Assembly (NCBI GenBank): GCA_035540935.1
Contig: DATLFS010000011.1
Coordinates: 1 to 15,401, forward strand
DNA length: 15,401 nucleotides
From: DATLFS01 sp035540935
GTDB taxonomy: Bacteria; Actinomycetota; CADDZG01; WHSQ01
Direction of reading: 5' to 3'
The position numbers were made by a program, and so were the translations under genes. Below the pieces are notes generated by a model that was not told where the DNA came from, made no database searches, and was given only the letters and a program-made list of their open reading frames with translations. Shown one piece after another: positions 8,011 to 13,454 of the stretch (within the stretch, counting starts at the first letter, position 1; the number at the start of each line of letters is the position of its first letter).

Positions 8011-8036
8011 CGGCGCCATCCTAGTGGCGCCTCGGA

Positions 8037-8225
8037 TCAGATCTTGGCGCCGCTCTCGCGGCCGACCGCCTGCACCCGGCCGAGGTCGTCGTGCTGCAGC
8101 CGCGAGGTGCGCCACGTGTCGAGGATGGAGCGGATGGCCGACGGATACAGGTCGTACTCGAGCTGTGCAGGTGATGCCGGGTGGCGGAAAGCGGAGCGGA
8201 TCTGGATGGTCTCCTGAGCCTGCAT
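8037..8225 (-). CDS. Small conserved-looking protein of unknown function upstream of E1 alpha
   Basis: A 62-aa ORF that I do not recognise. It is supported by an excellent ribosome-binding site, AAGAGGACCGTC directly before ATG (spacing about 6), and by its place 17-26 bases upstream of the E1 alpha start on the same strand, which implies co-transcription. The protein begins MQAQETIQIRSAFRH, has PAQLEYDLYPSAIRSILDTW, which reads as an amphipathic helix, and a basic, polar C-terminal part. It has no signal peptide, membrane segment or cysteines. Being first in a two-gene unit, it may be a small partner or regulator of E1 alpha, but that is inference from position only. Confidence 0.65.
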   Translation of the reverse strand: MQAQETIQIRSAFRHPASPAQLEYDLYPSAIRSILDTWRTSRLQHDDLGRVQAVGRESGAKI

Positions 8226-8245
8226 GACGGTCCTCTTTCTTCCCG

Positions 8246-8262
8246 GGCCCCCCTCCGGGGCC
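8246..8262 (-). promoter_or_regulatory. GC hairpin in the leader of the small gene / E1 alpha unit
   Basis: GGCCCC and GGGGCC form a 6-bp stem with a 5-nt loop about 15 nt upstream of the AGAGGA ribosome-binding site of the small gene. No T-run follows on either strand, so it is not a normal terminator. It may only reflect high GC. The rest of the 161-bp gap (8226-8386) between the two divergent small genes shows no convincing promoter; the best -10 candidate on the minus strand is TAGAAC near 8300. Confidence 0.25.
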
Positions 8263-8386
8263 GTCGGAGACAGCGTCGCCCCGATCGCCGCGACGTTCTA
8301 CGGCCCGGGGCGCAGTGCGAACGTGCAGTTCGGCACACTCCGGCCCAGGTGGAGTAGCCGCGGGAGTGCAGGGAAGGATGGCGCGC

Positions 8387-8632
8387 ATGGATGAACGAGC
8401 CGATCTGCCGCAGCCCGGGGACGATCCCGACGCCGAGAACCGTGGAACCGATCGCGAGGACCCGACCTCTGGTCCCGGAAACGTCTCCGTCGACGAGCCG
8501 ACGGAGGGCGCGATGAATCCGGGTTCCGCCGACGAGTGGGGCGAGGACCAAGAAGTCACGAACGTCGGGGACGACCGCGCGGAGGGTCGCGGTGCTGCCG
8601 GCGAAGGGGACGCCGACGCGGCTACCTCCTAG
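8387..8632 (+). CDS. Small acidic, intrinsically disordered hypothetical protein
   Basis: An 81-aa ORF that I do not recognise. I chose the ATG at 8387 because GGAAGGA lies 8 nt upstream; an in-frame ATG at 8378 overlaps that site and is less likely. The product has roughly two dozen Asp/Glu against five Arg and no Lys, hardly any large hydrophobic residues (one Leu, one Trp) and many Gly and Pro, so it should be disordered and very acidic. There is no signal peptide or cysteine. It resembles the short acidic tail-like proteins often left as hypothetical in actinobacteria. Codon choice is G/C-rich at third positions, consistent with coding, but a chance ORF in GC-rich DNA cannot be ruled out. 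It converges on the biotin operon with a 27-bp gap and no visible terminator. Confidence 0.5.
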   Translation: MDERADLPQPGDDPDAENRGTDREDPTSGPGNVSVDEPTEGAMNPGSADEWGEDQEVTNVGDDRAEGRGAAGEGDADAATS

Positions 8633-8659
8633 GTGGCGATTCGGTAAGGGGCGGTATCG

Positions 8660-8845
8660 CTAGCGCGGCCCCGGATGCTCCTCCGGAGGCCGCGGCGCGC
8701 CGTGGCGCCGGCAGGCGGCGCGGTAGCCGGTGGGGGAGACCTGCACCTCGAGCGTGCGGCCGCAGGTAGGGCAGTAGCGCGGCGGCTCCAGCTCGCGACC
8801 GCACTCACCGCGGCACGCCTCGCGCCCGCAGTAGGCGCAGAACAT
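8660..8845 (-). CDS. bsaP: Biotin synthase auxiliary protein (BsaP-like small zinc-ribbon protein)
   Basis: A 61-aa protein with a double CxxC arrangement: CAYCG at residues 3-7, two more Cys in ACRGECG, CPTCG in the middle, and a further Cys followed by RHG near the end. Such spacing suits a zinc ribbon or Fe-S binding. The segments PPRYCPTCGR and VQVSPTGYRAACRRHG match what I remember of the mycobacterial BsaP family (Rv1590), a small protein needed by mycobacterial BioB to insert sulfur into dethiobiotin. The ATG shares one base with the bioB stop (TGATG), so translation is coupled, the same position Rv1590 has after bioB. The frame is open further upstream to 9067 but that part lies inside bioB. 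Last gene of the biotin operon. Confidence 0.8.
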   Translation of the reverse strand: MFCAYCGREACRGECGRELEPPRYCPTCGRTLEVQVSPTGYRAACRRHGAPRPPEEHPGPR

Positions 8846-9849
8846 CACAGGACTTTCGACAGGGCTCCGATCGGCATGCGGAGGTCGCGCAGCATCGCGA
8901 GGTCCTGCTGCGGCTCCCTGCCCAGCGTCGTCAGGTAGTTGCCGACGATCAGGGCGTTGATCCCGGCCGTCATCCCGAGCGCCTGCAGCTCGCCGAGCGT
9001 GACCTCTCTCCCGCCCGCGTAGCGGAGGATCACCTCGGGGAGGGCGAGCCGGAAGAGGGCGATCCATCGGATCGCGCTCAGCGGCGCCACGAGCGAGCGA
9101 TCGCCCAGCGGCGTCCCCGGACGCGGGTTGAGGAAGTTCACCGGGACCTCAGCGGGGTCCACCTCGCGCAGCTGCTCGAGGAGCTCCACCCGCTGGTCGT
9201 CCGTCTCTCCCATCCCAAGCAGCGCGCCGCAGCAGAGTTCCATCCCCACATCGCGCACCATGCGGCATGTCTCGAAGCGTTCCTCCCAGCTATGGGTCGT
9301 CACCACCTGGGGGAAGAACGAGCGGGCGGTCTCGAGGTTGTGGTTGTAACGGTGTACGCCACCTTCCGCGAGCCTCTCCGCCTGGGGGCGCGTGAGGATG
9401 CCCAGCGATGCGGCGACGTTCAAGCCTGTCTCCGCCTTCACCGCCTGCGCCGCCTCGATGACACGCTCGATCGTGCGGTCATCCGGACCGCGGAGGGCCA
9501 TCACGATGCAGAACTCGCTGGCGCCGAGACGTTGCGTCTCACGCGCCGCGGCCAGCACCTCGTTCAGGTCGAGATAGCCGGTAGGACGCACCGGCGAGCG
9601 CTCGAACTTCGATGACTGCGAGCAGAAGTGACAGTCTTCCGGGCACCCGCCCGTTTTGGCCGACAAGATGCCCTCGACCTCGACGGTCGGGCCGCACCGC
9701 TCGAGCCGGACCTCGTGCGCGAGCGCCGCGAGCGACGGGACGTGCTCATCGGAGATGCCGGCCAGGGAACGCAGCTCGTCCGCGGCAAGCTCGCGTCGTT
9801 CGTCCAGCAGGGCGCGCCGTGCGGAGTCGAGCAAGGCTCGCGGGGTCAT
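8845..9849 (-). CDS. bioB: Biotin synthase (radical SAM)
   Basis: Inserts sulfur into dethiobiotin to give biotin, using a [4Fe-4S] radical-SAM cluster and an auxiliary Fe-S cluster. The 334-aa protein starts at ATG 9849, with GGAGG 4 nt upstream and a 4-base ATGA overlap with the bioD stop. The radical-SAM triad C69-x3-C73-x2-C76 stands in GGCPEDCHFCSQSS. Family segments follow: YNHNLET, ETCRMVRDVGMELCCGALLGMGE, VPVNFLNPRPGTPL and the C-terminal NALIVGNYLTTLG. The N-terminal 60 residues (DELRSLAGISDEHVPSLAAL) resemble actinobacterial BioB. The downstream BsaP-like gene suggests this BioB is of the type that needs the auxiliary protein. Confidence 0.95.
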   Translation of the reverse strand: MTPRALLDSARRALLDERRELAADELRSLAGISDEHVPSLAALAHEVRLERCGPTVEVEGILSAKTGGCPEDCHFCSQSSKFERSPVRPTGYLDLNEVLAAARETQRLGASEFCIVMALRGPDDRTIERVIEAAQAVKAETGLNVAASLGILTRPQAERLAEGGVHRYNHNLETARSFFPQVVTTHSWEERFETCRMVRDVGMELCCGALLGMGETDDQRVELLEQLREVDPAEVPVNFLNPRPGTPLGDRSLVAPLSAIRWIALFRLALPEVILRYAGGREVTLGELQALGMTAGINALIVGNYLTTLGREPQQDLAMLRDLRMPIGALSKVL

Positions 9850-10481
9850 TGCACCTCCAGTGGATGTCGGTCTAGTTGGTCGATGAGGCCGTCGATCGTC
9901 ACACAAACTTCGAGTCCTTCCACGTCTTCCAGCCAACGTCGGTTGCGGATGTGCAGATCGTGCGCCGCGTCGAAGCGGTTCAGGTACACGAGCGGCGGTT
10001 GCGGGAACGCGGCCGACGCGAGGAGCACCGCGTTGATCGTGCCGAGGCCGGGTTCGGCCACGAGCAAGACGTGCGAGGCGTCGAGGGCCTCGGCCAGGTC
10101 GACGACGTCGCCGTCGTCCGCGAGGGGAGAGCGAGGCCCACCCGCACCTTCGACCAGCACGACGTCTACCTCGGGAACCGTTGTCTCGCGCACGAGGTCT
10201 TCGAGCGCGATCGGCGGGCGGCCGAGGATCTCGGCGGCCATCGGCGGCGCCACCGGCACCTCATACCAGCGGTGGCGCGGCGTCACGACCTCCGGCGGTT
10301 CGCCCGACGCGCGTCCGAGGACCTCTGCGTCACTCGGTCCCTCGGCGGGATCGAACGACTGCACCGGCTTGCGCGCCGCGCACGTCCGTCCCCGGCGCCC
10401 GAGTTCTTCGATCAGGCGCGCCGTTAGCCACGTCTTGCCGATCTCGGTTCCCGTTCCGGAGACCACGAGCAGCGTGGTCAC
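9846..10481 (-). CDS. bioD: ATP-dependent dethiobiotin synthetase
   Basis: Closes the ureido ring of 7,8-diaminopelargonic acid with CO2 and ATP to give dethiobiotin. The 211-aa protein starts at a GTG overlapping the bioF stop (GTGA). The P-loop SGTGTEIGKT is at residues 8-17, followed by the RKPVQS segment with the substrate Lys, then VEGAGGPRSPLADDG, the second family signature that closes over the substrates. VVLVEGAGG and VLLVAEPGLGTINAVLL are typical. It is slightly shorter than the usual 220-230 aa, with a plain C-terminus. Cytoplasmic; third gene of the biotin operon, overlapping its neighbours by 4 bases at each end. Confidence 0.95.
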   Translation of the reverse strand: MTTLLVVSGTGTEIGKTWLTARLIEELGRRGRTCAARKPVQSFDPAEGPSDAEVLGRASGEPPEVVTPRHRWYEVPVAPPMAAEILGRPPIALEDLVRETTVPEVDVVLVEGAGGPRSPLADDGDVVDLAEALDASHVLLVAEPGLGTINAVLLASAAFPQPPLVYLNRFDAAHDLHIRNRRWLEDVEGLEVCVTIDGLIDQLDRHPLEVQ

Positions 10482-11587
10482 GTCGTTACCCCGACGACTT
10501 CGTCGAGCGCACCGAGTAGCAGGTCCACTTGATCGTCCGTGTGGGCGGCCGACAGCGCGATCCGCAGGCGTGAGGTCCCGGGGGGCACGGAGGGAGGACG
10601 GATCGCCGGGACCAGCACGCCTCGCGCCAGGAGCGCCGCCGAGGCGGCCGTGGCGGCCCGTTCGTCGCCCACGACCATCGAGACGATCGGCGTTGTCTGC
10701 CCCGGCGCAACGCGATCGATCAGGGCGCGGAGACGCGTTCGCAGCCGTTCGCCCTCATCGGAACGCACGATCCGCAGCGCGGCCAGGGCGGCCGCCGCAT
10801 CCGCGGGCGGGGTAGCTGTGGTGAAGATGAACGAGCGCGCCCTGTTGACGAGCAGGTCGACCAGCGGTCCGGGACCCGCGACGAACCCACCGGCGGCGCC
10901 GAGGAACTTCGACAATGTCCCGACGCGCAACACCTCGACGCCCGACAGATCGATGTCGCGCTCGAAGACGTCGTGCGCCTCGTCGAGGACGAGCAGCGCG
11001 TTGTGCTTCTTCGAGGCGGCGACCAGGTCCTCGAGGGGAGCCTCGTCGCCGTCCATCGAGAAGACCACGTCGGACACGACGATCGTGCGACCGCTATGCG
11101 CGGCGAGGATCCGTTCGAGTGCGGGGGCGTCGCGGTGCGGGAACACCGCGACCTGTGCTCGCGACAGGCGGGCGCCGTCGACGATCGAGGCGTGGTTCAG
11201 CCGGTCGGAGCAGATGAGAACGTCCGGCGCGCCGAGAGCGGCCAAGACCCCCAGGTTCGCGGCAAACCCAGTCGGGAAGAGGAGCGCCCGCTCCGTTCCC
11301 TTCCATCCGGCTATCTCCTTCTCGAGCTCGGAGTGGATCGGCCGCGCCCCCACGAGGAGGCGCGCGGCCCCCGAGCCCGCGCCCCATCTCTCCAGGGCTT
11401 CGTGGCCTGCCGCGACGACCGCCGGGTGGTTCGTCAGCCCGAGGTAGTCGTTCGAGGCGAACGAGACGACATCGCGGCCGCCGAGGCGCCCGGCAGGTCC
11501 GCGCGCGTCGAAGTCGGTGATCGTCCGTCTGAGCCCGGCGGCATCGATCGCGTCGAGCTCAGTTTCGCTCCACCGTCGCCAGCTCAC
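10478..11587 (-). CDS. bioF: 8-amino-7-oxononanoate synthase
   Basis: PLP enzyme that condenses pimeloyl-CoA (or pimeloyl-ACP) with L-alanine to KAPA. The 369-aa protein starts at a GTG overlapping the bioA stop (GTGA). Alpha-oxoamine synthase landmarks are clear: VSFASNDYLGL near residue 45, GSGAARLLVG near 71, H132 in LNHAS, D202/H205 in LDEAH, and the PLP lysine K227 in GTLSKFLGAAGGF. The stretch after DEAH is shortened (DVFERDIDLSGVEVL instead of the usual longer Gly-rich loop), so the protein is a little under the 385-400 aa typical of the family. All catalytic residues are present. Second gene of the biotin operon. Confidence 0.94.
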   Translation of the reverse strand: MSWRRWSETELDAIDAAGLRRTITDFDARGPAGRLGGRDVVSFASNDYLGLTNHPAVVAAGHEALERWGAGSGAARLLVGARPIHSELEKEIAGWKGTERALLFPTGFAANLGVLAALGAPDVLICSDRLNHASIVDGARLSRAQVAVFPHRDAPALERILAAHSGRTIVVSDVVFSMDGDEAPLEDLVAASKKHNALLVLDEAHDVFERDIDLSGVEVLRVGTLSKFLGAAGGFVAGPGPLVDLLVNRARSFIFTTATPPADAAAALAALRIVRSDEGERLRTRLRALIDRVAPGQTTPIVSMVVGDERAATAASAALLARGVLVPAIRPPSVPPGTSRLRIALSAAHTDDQVDLLLGALDEVVGVTT

Positions 11588-12861
11588 GCGCCGACCTCGT
11601 CAAGGGCTTCCCGCATCGTTCGCCCGATCAGCCGGATCTCGTCGGATGTCGTGGTGAGCGGCGGCATGATCACGACGACGTCGCCTAGCGGTCGGATCAG
11701 GACCCCGCGCCGGACGCACGCGGCCGCGACGCGTCGCCCACGGCGCTCGCCGGAGTAAAGCTCGACACCCGCCATGAGACCTGTCTGCCGCACCTCTCGG
11801 ACGAGCGGGTGCGCCGCGAGCTTCTCGAGCTCCTGCTGGAGGTCGAGACCGCGCTCCCTGACGTTCGAGAGCACGTCCCACTCGTCGAGGAGCTCGAGAT
11901 GCCGACGCGCGACCGCCGCGGCGAGCGCGTTCCCGCCGTACGAATGCCCGTGGTACAGCGTGCGGGGACCGAGGTCCTCCCCCAGGAACTCCTCGTACAC
12001 ATGTCCCGCGGCCACGGTCGCCGACAGGGGGAGGTAGCCGCCCGTGATGCCCTTCCCGAGGCACATGAGGTCCGCCCGCAGCGACGTCTGCTCGATCCCG
12101 AAGAGCGTGCCGGTCCGACCGAAGCCGGTTGCGACCTCGTCCACGATCAGGAGGACGTCGGTGTCCCGGCAAGCTTCGCCGAGGATGTCGAACGACTCCG
12201 CCGGTTGTACGCGGATGCCGGCTGCGCCCTGCACGAGCGGCTCGATGACGACCGCCGCCAGCTCATCGGCGTGATCGCGCACGAGCTTGGCGGCCGTTTC
12301 GAGGCAGTCCGGATCGTCGAACCCGGGCGCGCGGAGGACGGGGAACCGCAGGGGATCGAAGAGATCGGTGCCGAAGCCAGCGCCGCCGAGCGAGAGCGAC
12401 CCCACGGTGTCACCGTGGTAGGCGCCGCCGAAAGCCAGATACGCCTGCCGGCCGCGCTCCCCGCGGTTGACCCAAAACTGGAAGGCGATCTTGAGCGCCT
12501 GCTCGACCGCGGACGCGCCGTCCGAAGCGAACAGGAAGTGAGGCGACTCGAGCGGCACCCGCGGGGCCAGGGCCTCCCCGAGCTCCACCGTGGCGGTGTT
12601 CCCGTTGCCGAGCATCGTCGTGTGCGCCATCCGCCCGAGCTGCTCCGTGAGCGCGCGGTCGAGCTCGGGCACGCGATGGCCGAGCGTCGTTACCCAGAGG
12701 GAGGAGATCGCATCGAAGTAACGACGTTCGTCAACGTCGATGAGCCACCTTCCCTCGGCGTGATCGACGATGACGGGCGCGTTGTCCGCGTACGCCGCCA
12801 TCTGCGTGAAGCCGTGCCAGATCACGGCCGCGTCTCGCTCGATCCACTCGCGGCTGCTCAT
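11584..12861 (-). CDS. bioA: Adenosylmethionine-8-amino-7-oxononanoate aminotransferase
   Basis: Class III PLP aminotransferase that turns KAPA into 7,8-diaminopelargonic acid with SAM as amino donor. The 425-aa protein starts at ATG 12861. Signatures: IWHGFTQM near the N-terminus (the BioA IWHPYT motif), SLWVTTLGH, FASDGASAVEQALKIAFQFW, AYHGDTVG, D241 in IVDEVATGFGRTG and the PLP lysine K270 in LGKGITGGYLPLSAT; LYHGHSYGGNALAAA follows. No good Shine-Dalgarno is seen, but a promoter places the transcript start within a few bases of the ATG, so it is probably leaderless. First gene of the operon bioA-bioF-bioD-bioB-bsaP, so this promoter should drive all five. Confidence 0.95.
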   Translation of the reverse strand: MSSREWIERDAAVIWHGFTQMAAYADNAPVIVDHAEGRWLIDVDERRYFDAISSLWVTTLGHRVPELDRALTEQLGRMAHTTMLGNGNTATVELGEALAPRVPLESPHFLFASDGASAVEQALKIAFQFWVNRGERGRQAYLAFGGAYHGDTVGSLSLGGAGFGTDLFDPLRFPVLRAPGFDDPDCLETAAKLVRDHADELAAVVIEPLVQGAAGIRVQPAESFDILGEACRDTDVLLIVDEVATGFGRTGTLFGIEQTSLRADLMCLGKGITGGYLPLSATVAAGHVYEEFLGEDLGPRTLYHGHSYGGNALAAAVARRHLELLDEWDVLSNVRERGLDLQQELEKLAAHPLVREVRQTGLMAGVELYSGERRGRRVAAACVRRGVLIRPLGDVVVIMPPLTTTSDEIRLIGRTMREALDEVGA

Positions 12862-12868
12862 CGGACGC

Positions 12869-12883
12869 CGACCCTACGGGTCG
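12869..12883. promoter_or_regulatory. Inverted repeat over the bioA -10 box, possible operator
   Basis: CGACCC-TAC-GGGTCG is a perfect 6-bp inverted repeat with a 3-nt centre. It covers the -10 box TAGGGT and lies just before the bioA start, where a bound repressor would block RNA polymerase. It does not match the BioQ or BirA box sequences I know. A short palindrome in GC-rich DNA can arise by chance. Confidence 0.4.
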
Positions 12884-12899
12884 CTTGGCCCCCGTACAA
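12871..12899 (-). promoter_or_regulatory. Promoter of the biotin operon, near-leaderless
   Basis: On the minus strand TTGTAC (plus-strand 12894-12899), a 17-nt spacer and TAGGGT (12871-12876) form a good sigma-70-type promoter, ending 9 nt before the bioA ATG. Transcription would start 0-3 nt before the ATG. This is the best promoter I see in the window. Confidence 0.65.
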
Positions 12900-12929
12900 G
12901 CGGCGCCCGGAGGCCGGATCGCGGGGCGT

Positions 12930-12935
12930 TATCCT
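12930..12935 (+). promoter_or_regulatory. -10 box candidate for tRNA-Cys
   Basis: TATCCT ends 10 nt before the tRNA-Cys 5' end, at a sensible distance for a tRNA promoter. No clear -35 hexamer is seen 16-18 nt upstream. The bioA promoter faces the other way in the same 84-bp gap. Confidence 0.35.
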
Positions 12936-12945
12936 GCGCGTTCAC

Positions 12946-13017
12946 GGCGGCGTGGCCGAGTGGTTTAGGCAAGGGCCTGCAAAGCCCTGCACAGCGGTTC
13001 GATTCCGCTCGCCGCCT
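12946..13017 (+). tRNA. tRNA-Cys (anticodon GCA)
   Basis: A 72-nt cloverleaf. The acceptor arm GGCGGCG pairs perfectly with CGCCGCC, with discriminator T (as expected for tRNA-Cys). The anticodon arm is AGGGC-CTGCAAA-GCCCT with anticodon GCA at 12979-12981 and T at position 33. The T arm is AGCGG-TTCGATT-CCGCT. CCA is not encoded. Confidence 0.95.
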
Positions 13018-13054
13018 CTTTCGGCCGGAGGGGTGCCGGACCCGGCAGTGCCGG

Positions 13055-13060
13055 TAGACT
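13055..13060 (+). promoter_or_regulatory. -10 box candidate for tRNA-Val
   Basis: TAGACT lies 11 nt before the tRNA-Val 5' end in the 54-nt spacer between the two tRNAs. It fits TANNNT, but no clear -35 is present, and the tRNAs may instead be co-transcribed. Confidence 0.35.
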
Positions 13061-13071
13061 CTCCCGCCTGC

Positions 13072-13144
13072 GGGGCGTTAGCTCAGTTGGTAGAGCGCAT
13101 GCTCGACAAGCATGAGGTCAGTGGTTCGACCCCACTACGCCCCA
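13072..13144 (+). tRNA. tRNA-Val (anticodon GAC) with C at position 33
   Basis: A 73-nt cloverleaf. The acceptor GGGGCGT pairs perfectly with ACGCCCC, discriminator A. The D arm is GCTC-AGTTGGTA-GAGC, the T arm AGTGG-TTCGACC-CCACT. The anticodon arm CATGC-TCGACAA-GCATG puts GAC at 13105-13107. The base 5' of the anticodon is C, not the near-universal T33. CCA is not encoded. The identity follows from GAC; no other register pairs. Confidence 0.9.
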
Positions 13145-13189
13145 CGATCGGCCGCCGCCAGGCACCCCGCCTTCGTTGCGATATCCCGC

Positions 13190-13195
13190 TAGGAT
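13190..13195 (+). promoter_or_regulatory. -10 box candidate before the structured leader
   Basis: TAGGAT fits TANNNT and would start transcription near 13202, just ahead of the first arm of the structured leader. No convincing -35 is present at 16-18 nt. A second, AT-rich candidate (TATTCC, 13367-13372) lies downstream of the structure, in the only AT-rich patch of this leader. Confidence 0.3.
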
Positions 13196-13202
13196 GCCGC
13201 GG

Positions 13203-13286
13203 GTCGGGAGGATAGAGGTGATGGTCCCGACGCGCACGGGTGTGGGCGCACGCCGAAAGGCAGTTAATGCCTGCGCCGGGACCATC
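13203..13286 (+). ncRNA. Candidate structured RNA leader with two exclusive pairings
   Basis: A 10-bp perfect stem pairs GATGGTCCCG (13220-13229) with CGGGACCATC (13277-13286). Inside it GCGCA (13246-13250) pairs with TGCGC (13272-13276), and this encloses GCC-GAAA-GGC (13252-13261), so a branched fold is possible. A competing 7-bp stem pairs GTCGGGA (13203-13209) with TCCCGAC (13225-13231); it would break the long stem. A second local switch exists between GCC-GAAA-GGC and GGCA-GTTAA-TGCC (13259-13271). The element lies about 170 nt before the start of the large secreted-protein gene. It does not match the riboswitch consensus sequences I know. Structure potential is seen directly; a regulatory role is inference. 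Confidence 0.45.
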
Positions 13287-13293
13287 TCCACTG

Positions 13294-13323
13294 TCCTCCC
13301 TGCTGCTCTCCTCCCTGCTGCCG
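13294..13323 (+). repeat. 15-nt tandem duplication, pyrimidine-rich, with two anti-Shine-Dalgarno tracts
   Basis: Two adjacent 15-nt units (13294-13308 and 13309-13323) differ at only two bases; both begin TCCTCCC and continue TGCTGC. TCCTCCC is the exact complement of GGGAGGA at 13206-13212, and its CCTCC is complementary to GGAGG at 13444-13448, the ribosome-binding site of the downstream gene. The rest of the gap to 13454 holds a hairpin CCGGC-ATTCC-GCCGG (13387-13401) and GTGCG-TCGG-CGCAC (13409-13422). Confidence 0.6.
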
Positions 13324-13454
13324 TTAGCGCATCGTAACCGACGGTGTAACCAAACCTGTGAAGAAATATTCCAGAACGTGGTTCATCCGGCATTCCGCCG
13401 GGTAGATGGTGCGTCGGCGCACGCCGCGAGGCACGGCACCCATGGAGGTCGAGG

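Noticed and set aside
6526..8217. 563-codon plus-strand ORF opposite E1 alpha
   Set aside because: Arg/Gly/Val-rich shadow of the E1 alpha gene on the other strand, with no recognisable motif and no ribosome-binding site.
8011..8559. Long upstream extension of E1 alpha
   Set aside because: Low-complexity Pro/Ser/Arg sequence that is antisense to the acidic ORF and overlaps the well-supported 62-aa gene; E1 alpha homology begins near 8010-8019.
8633..8659. Terminator between convergent genes
   Set aside because: No GC-rich hairpin followed by a T-run here, nor at 4854-4910, 6934-6967 or after the tRNAs.
8846..9067. N-terminal extension of the BsaP-like protein
   Set aside because: It is antiparallel-frame noise inside bioB; the Cys-rich homology starts at ATG 8845.
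9850..9936. N-terminal extension of BioB
   Set aside because: It lies inside bioD; ATG 9849 has GGAGG and a 4-base overlap with the bioD stop.
11809..13215. 468-codon plus-strand ORF opposite bioA, running through both tRNAs
   Set aside because: It reads through two clear tRNA genes and is the complement of bioA; a product of high GC content.
13203..13286. Known riboswitch classes: c-di-GMP-I, c-di-AMP (ydaO), SAM-IV, cobalamin, TPP, fluoride, guanidine
   Set aside because: From memory of their consensus sequences, none of the conserved cores is present; a GAAA loop alone is not enough.
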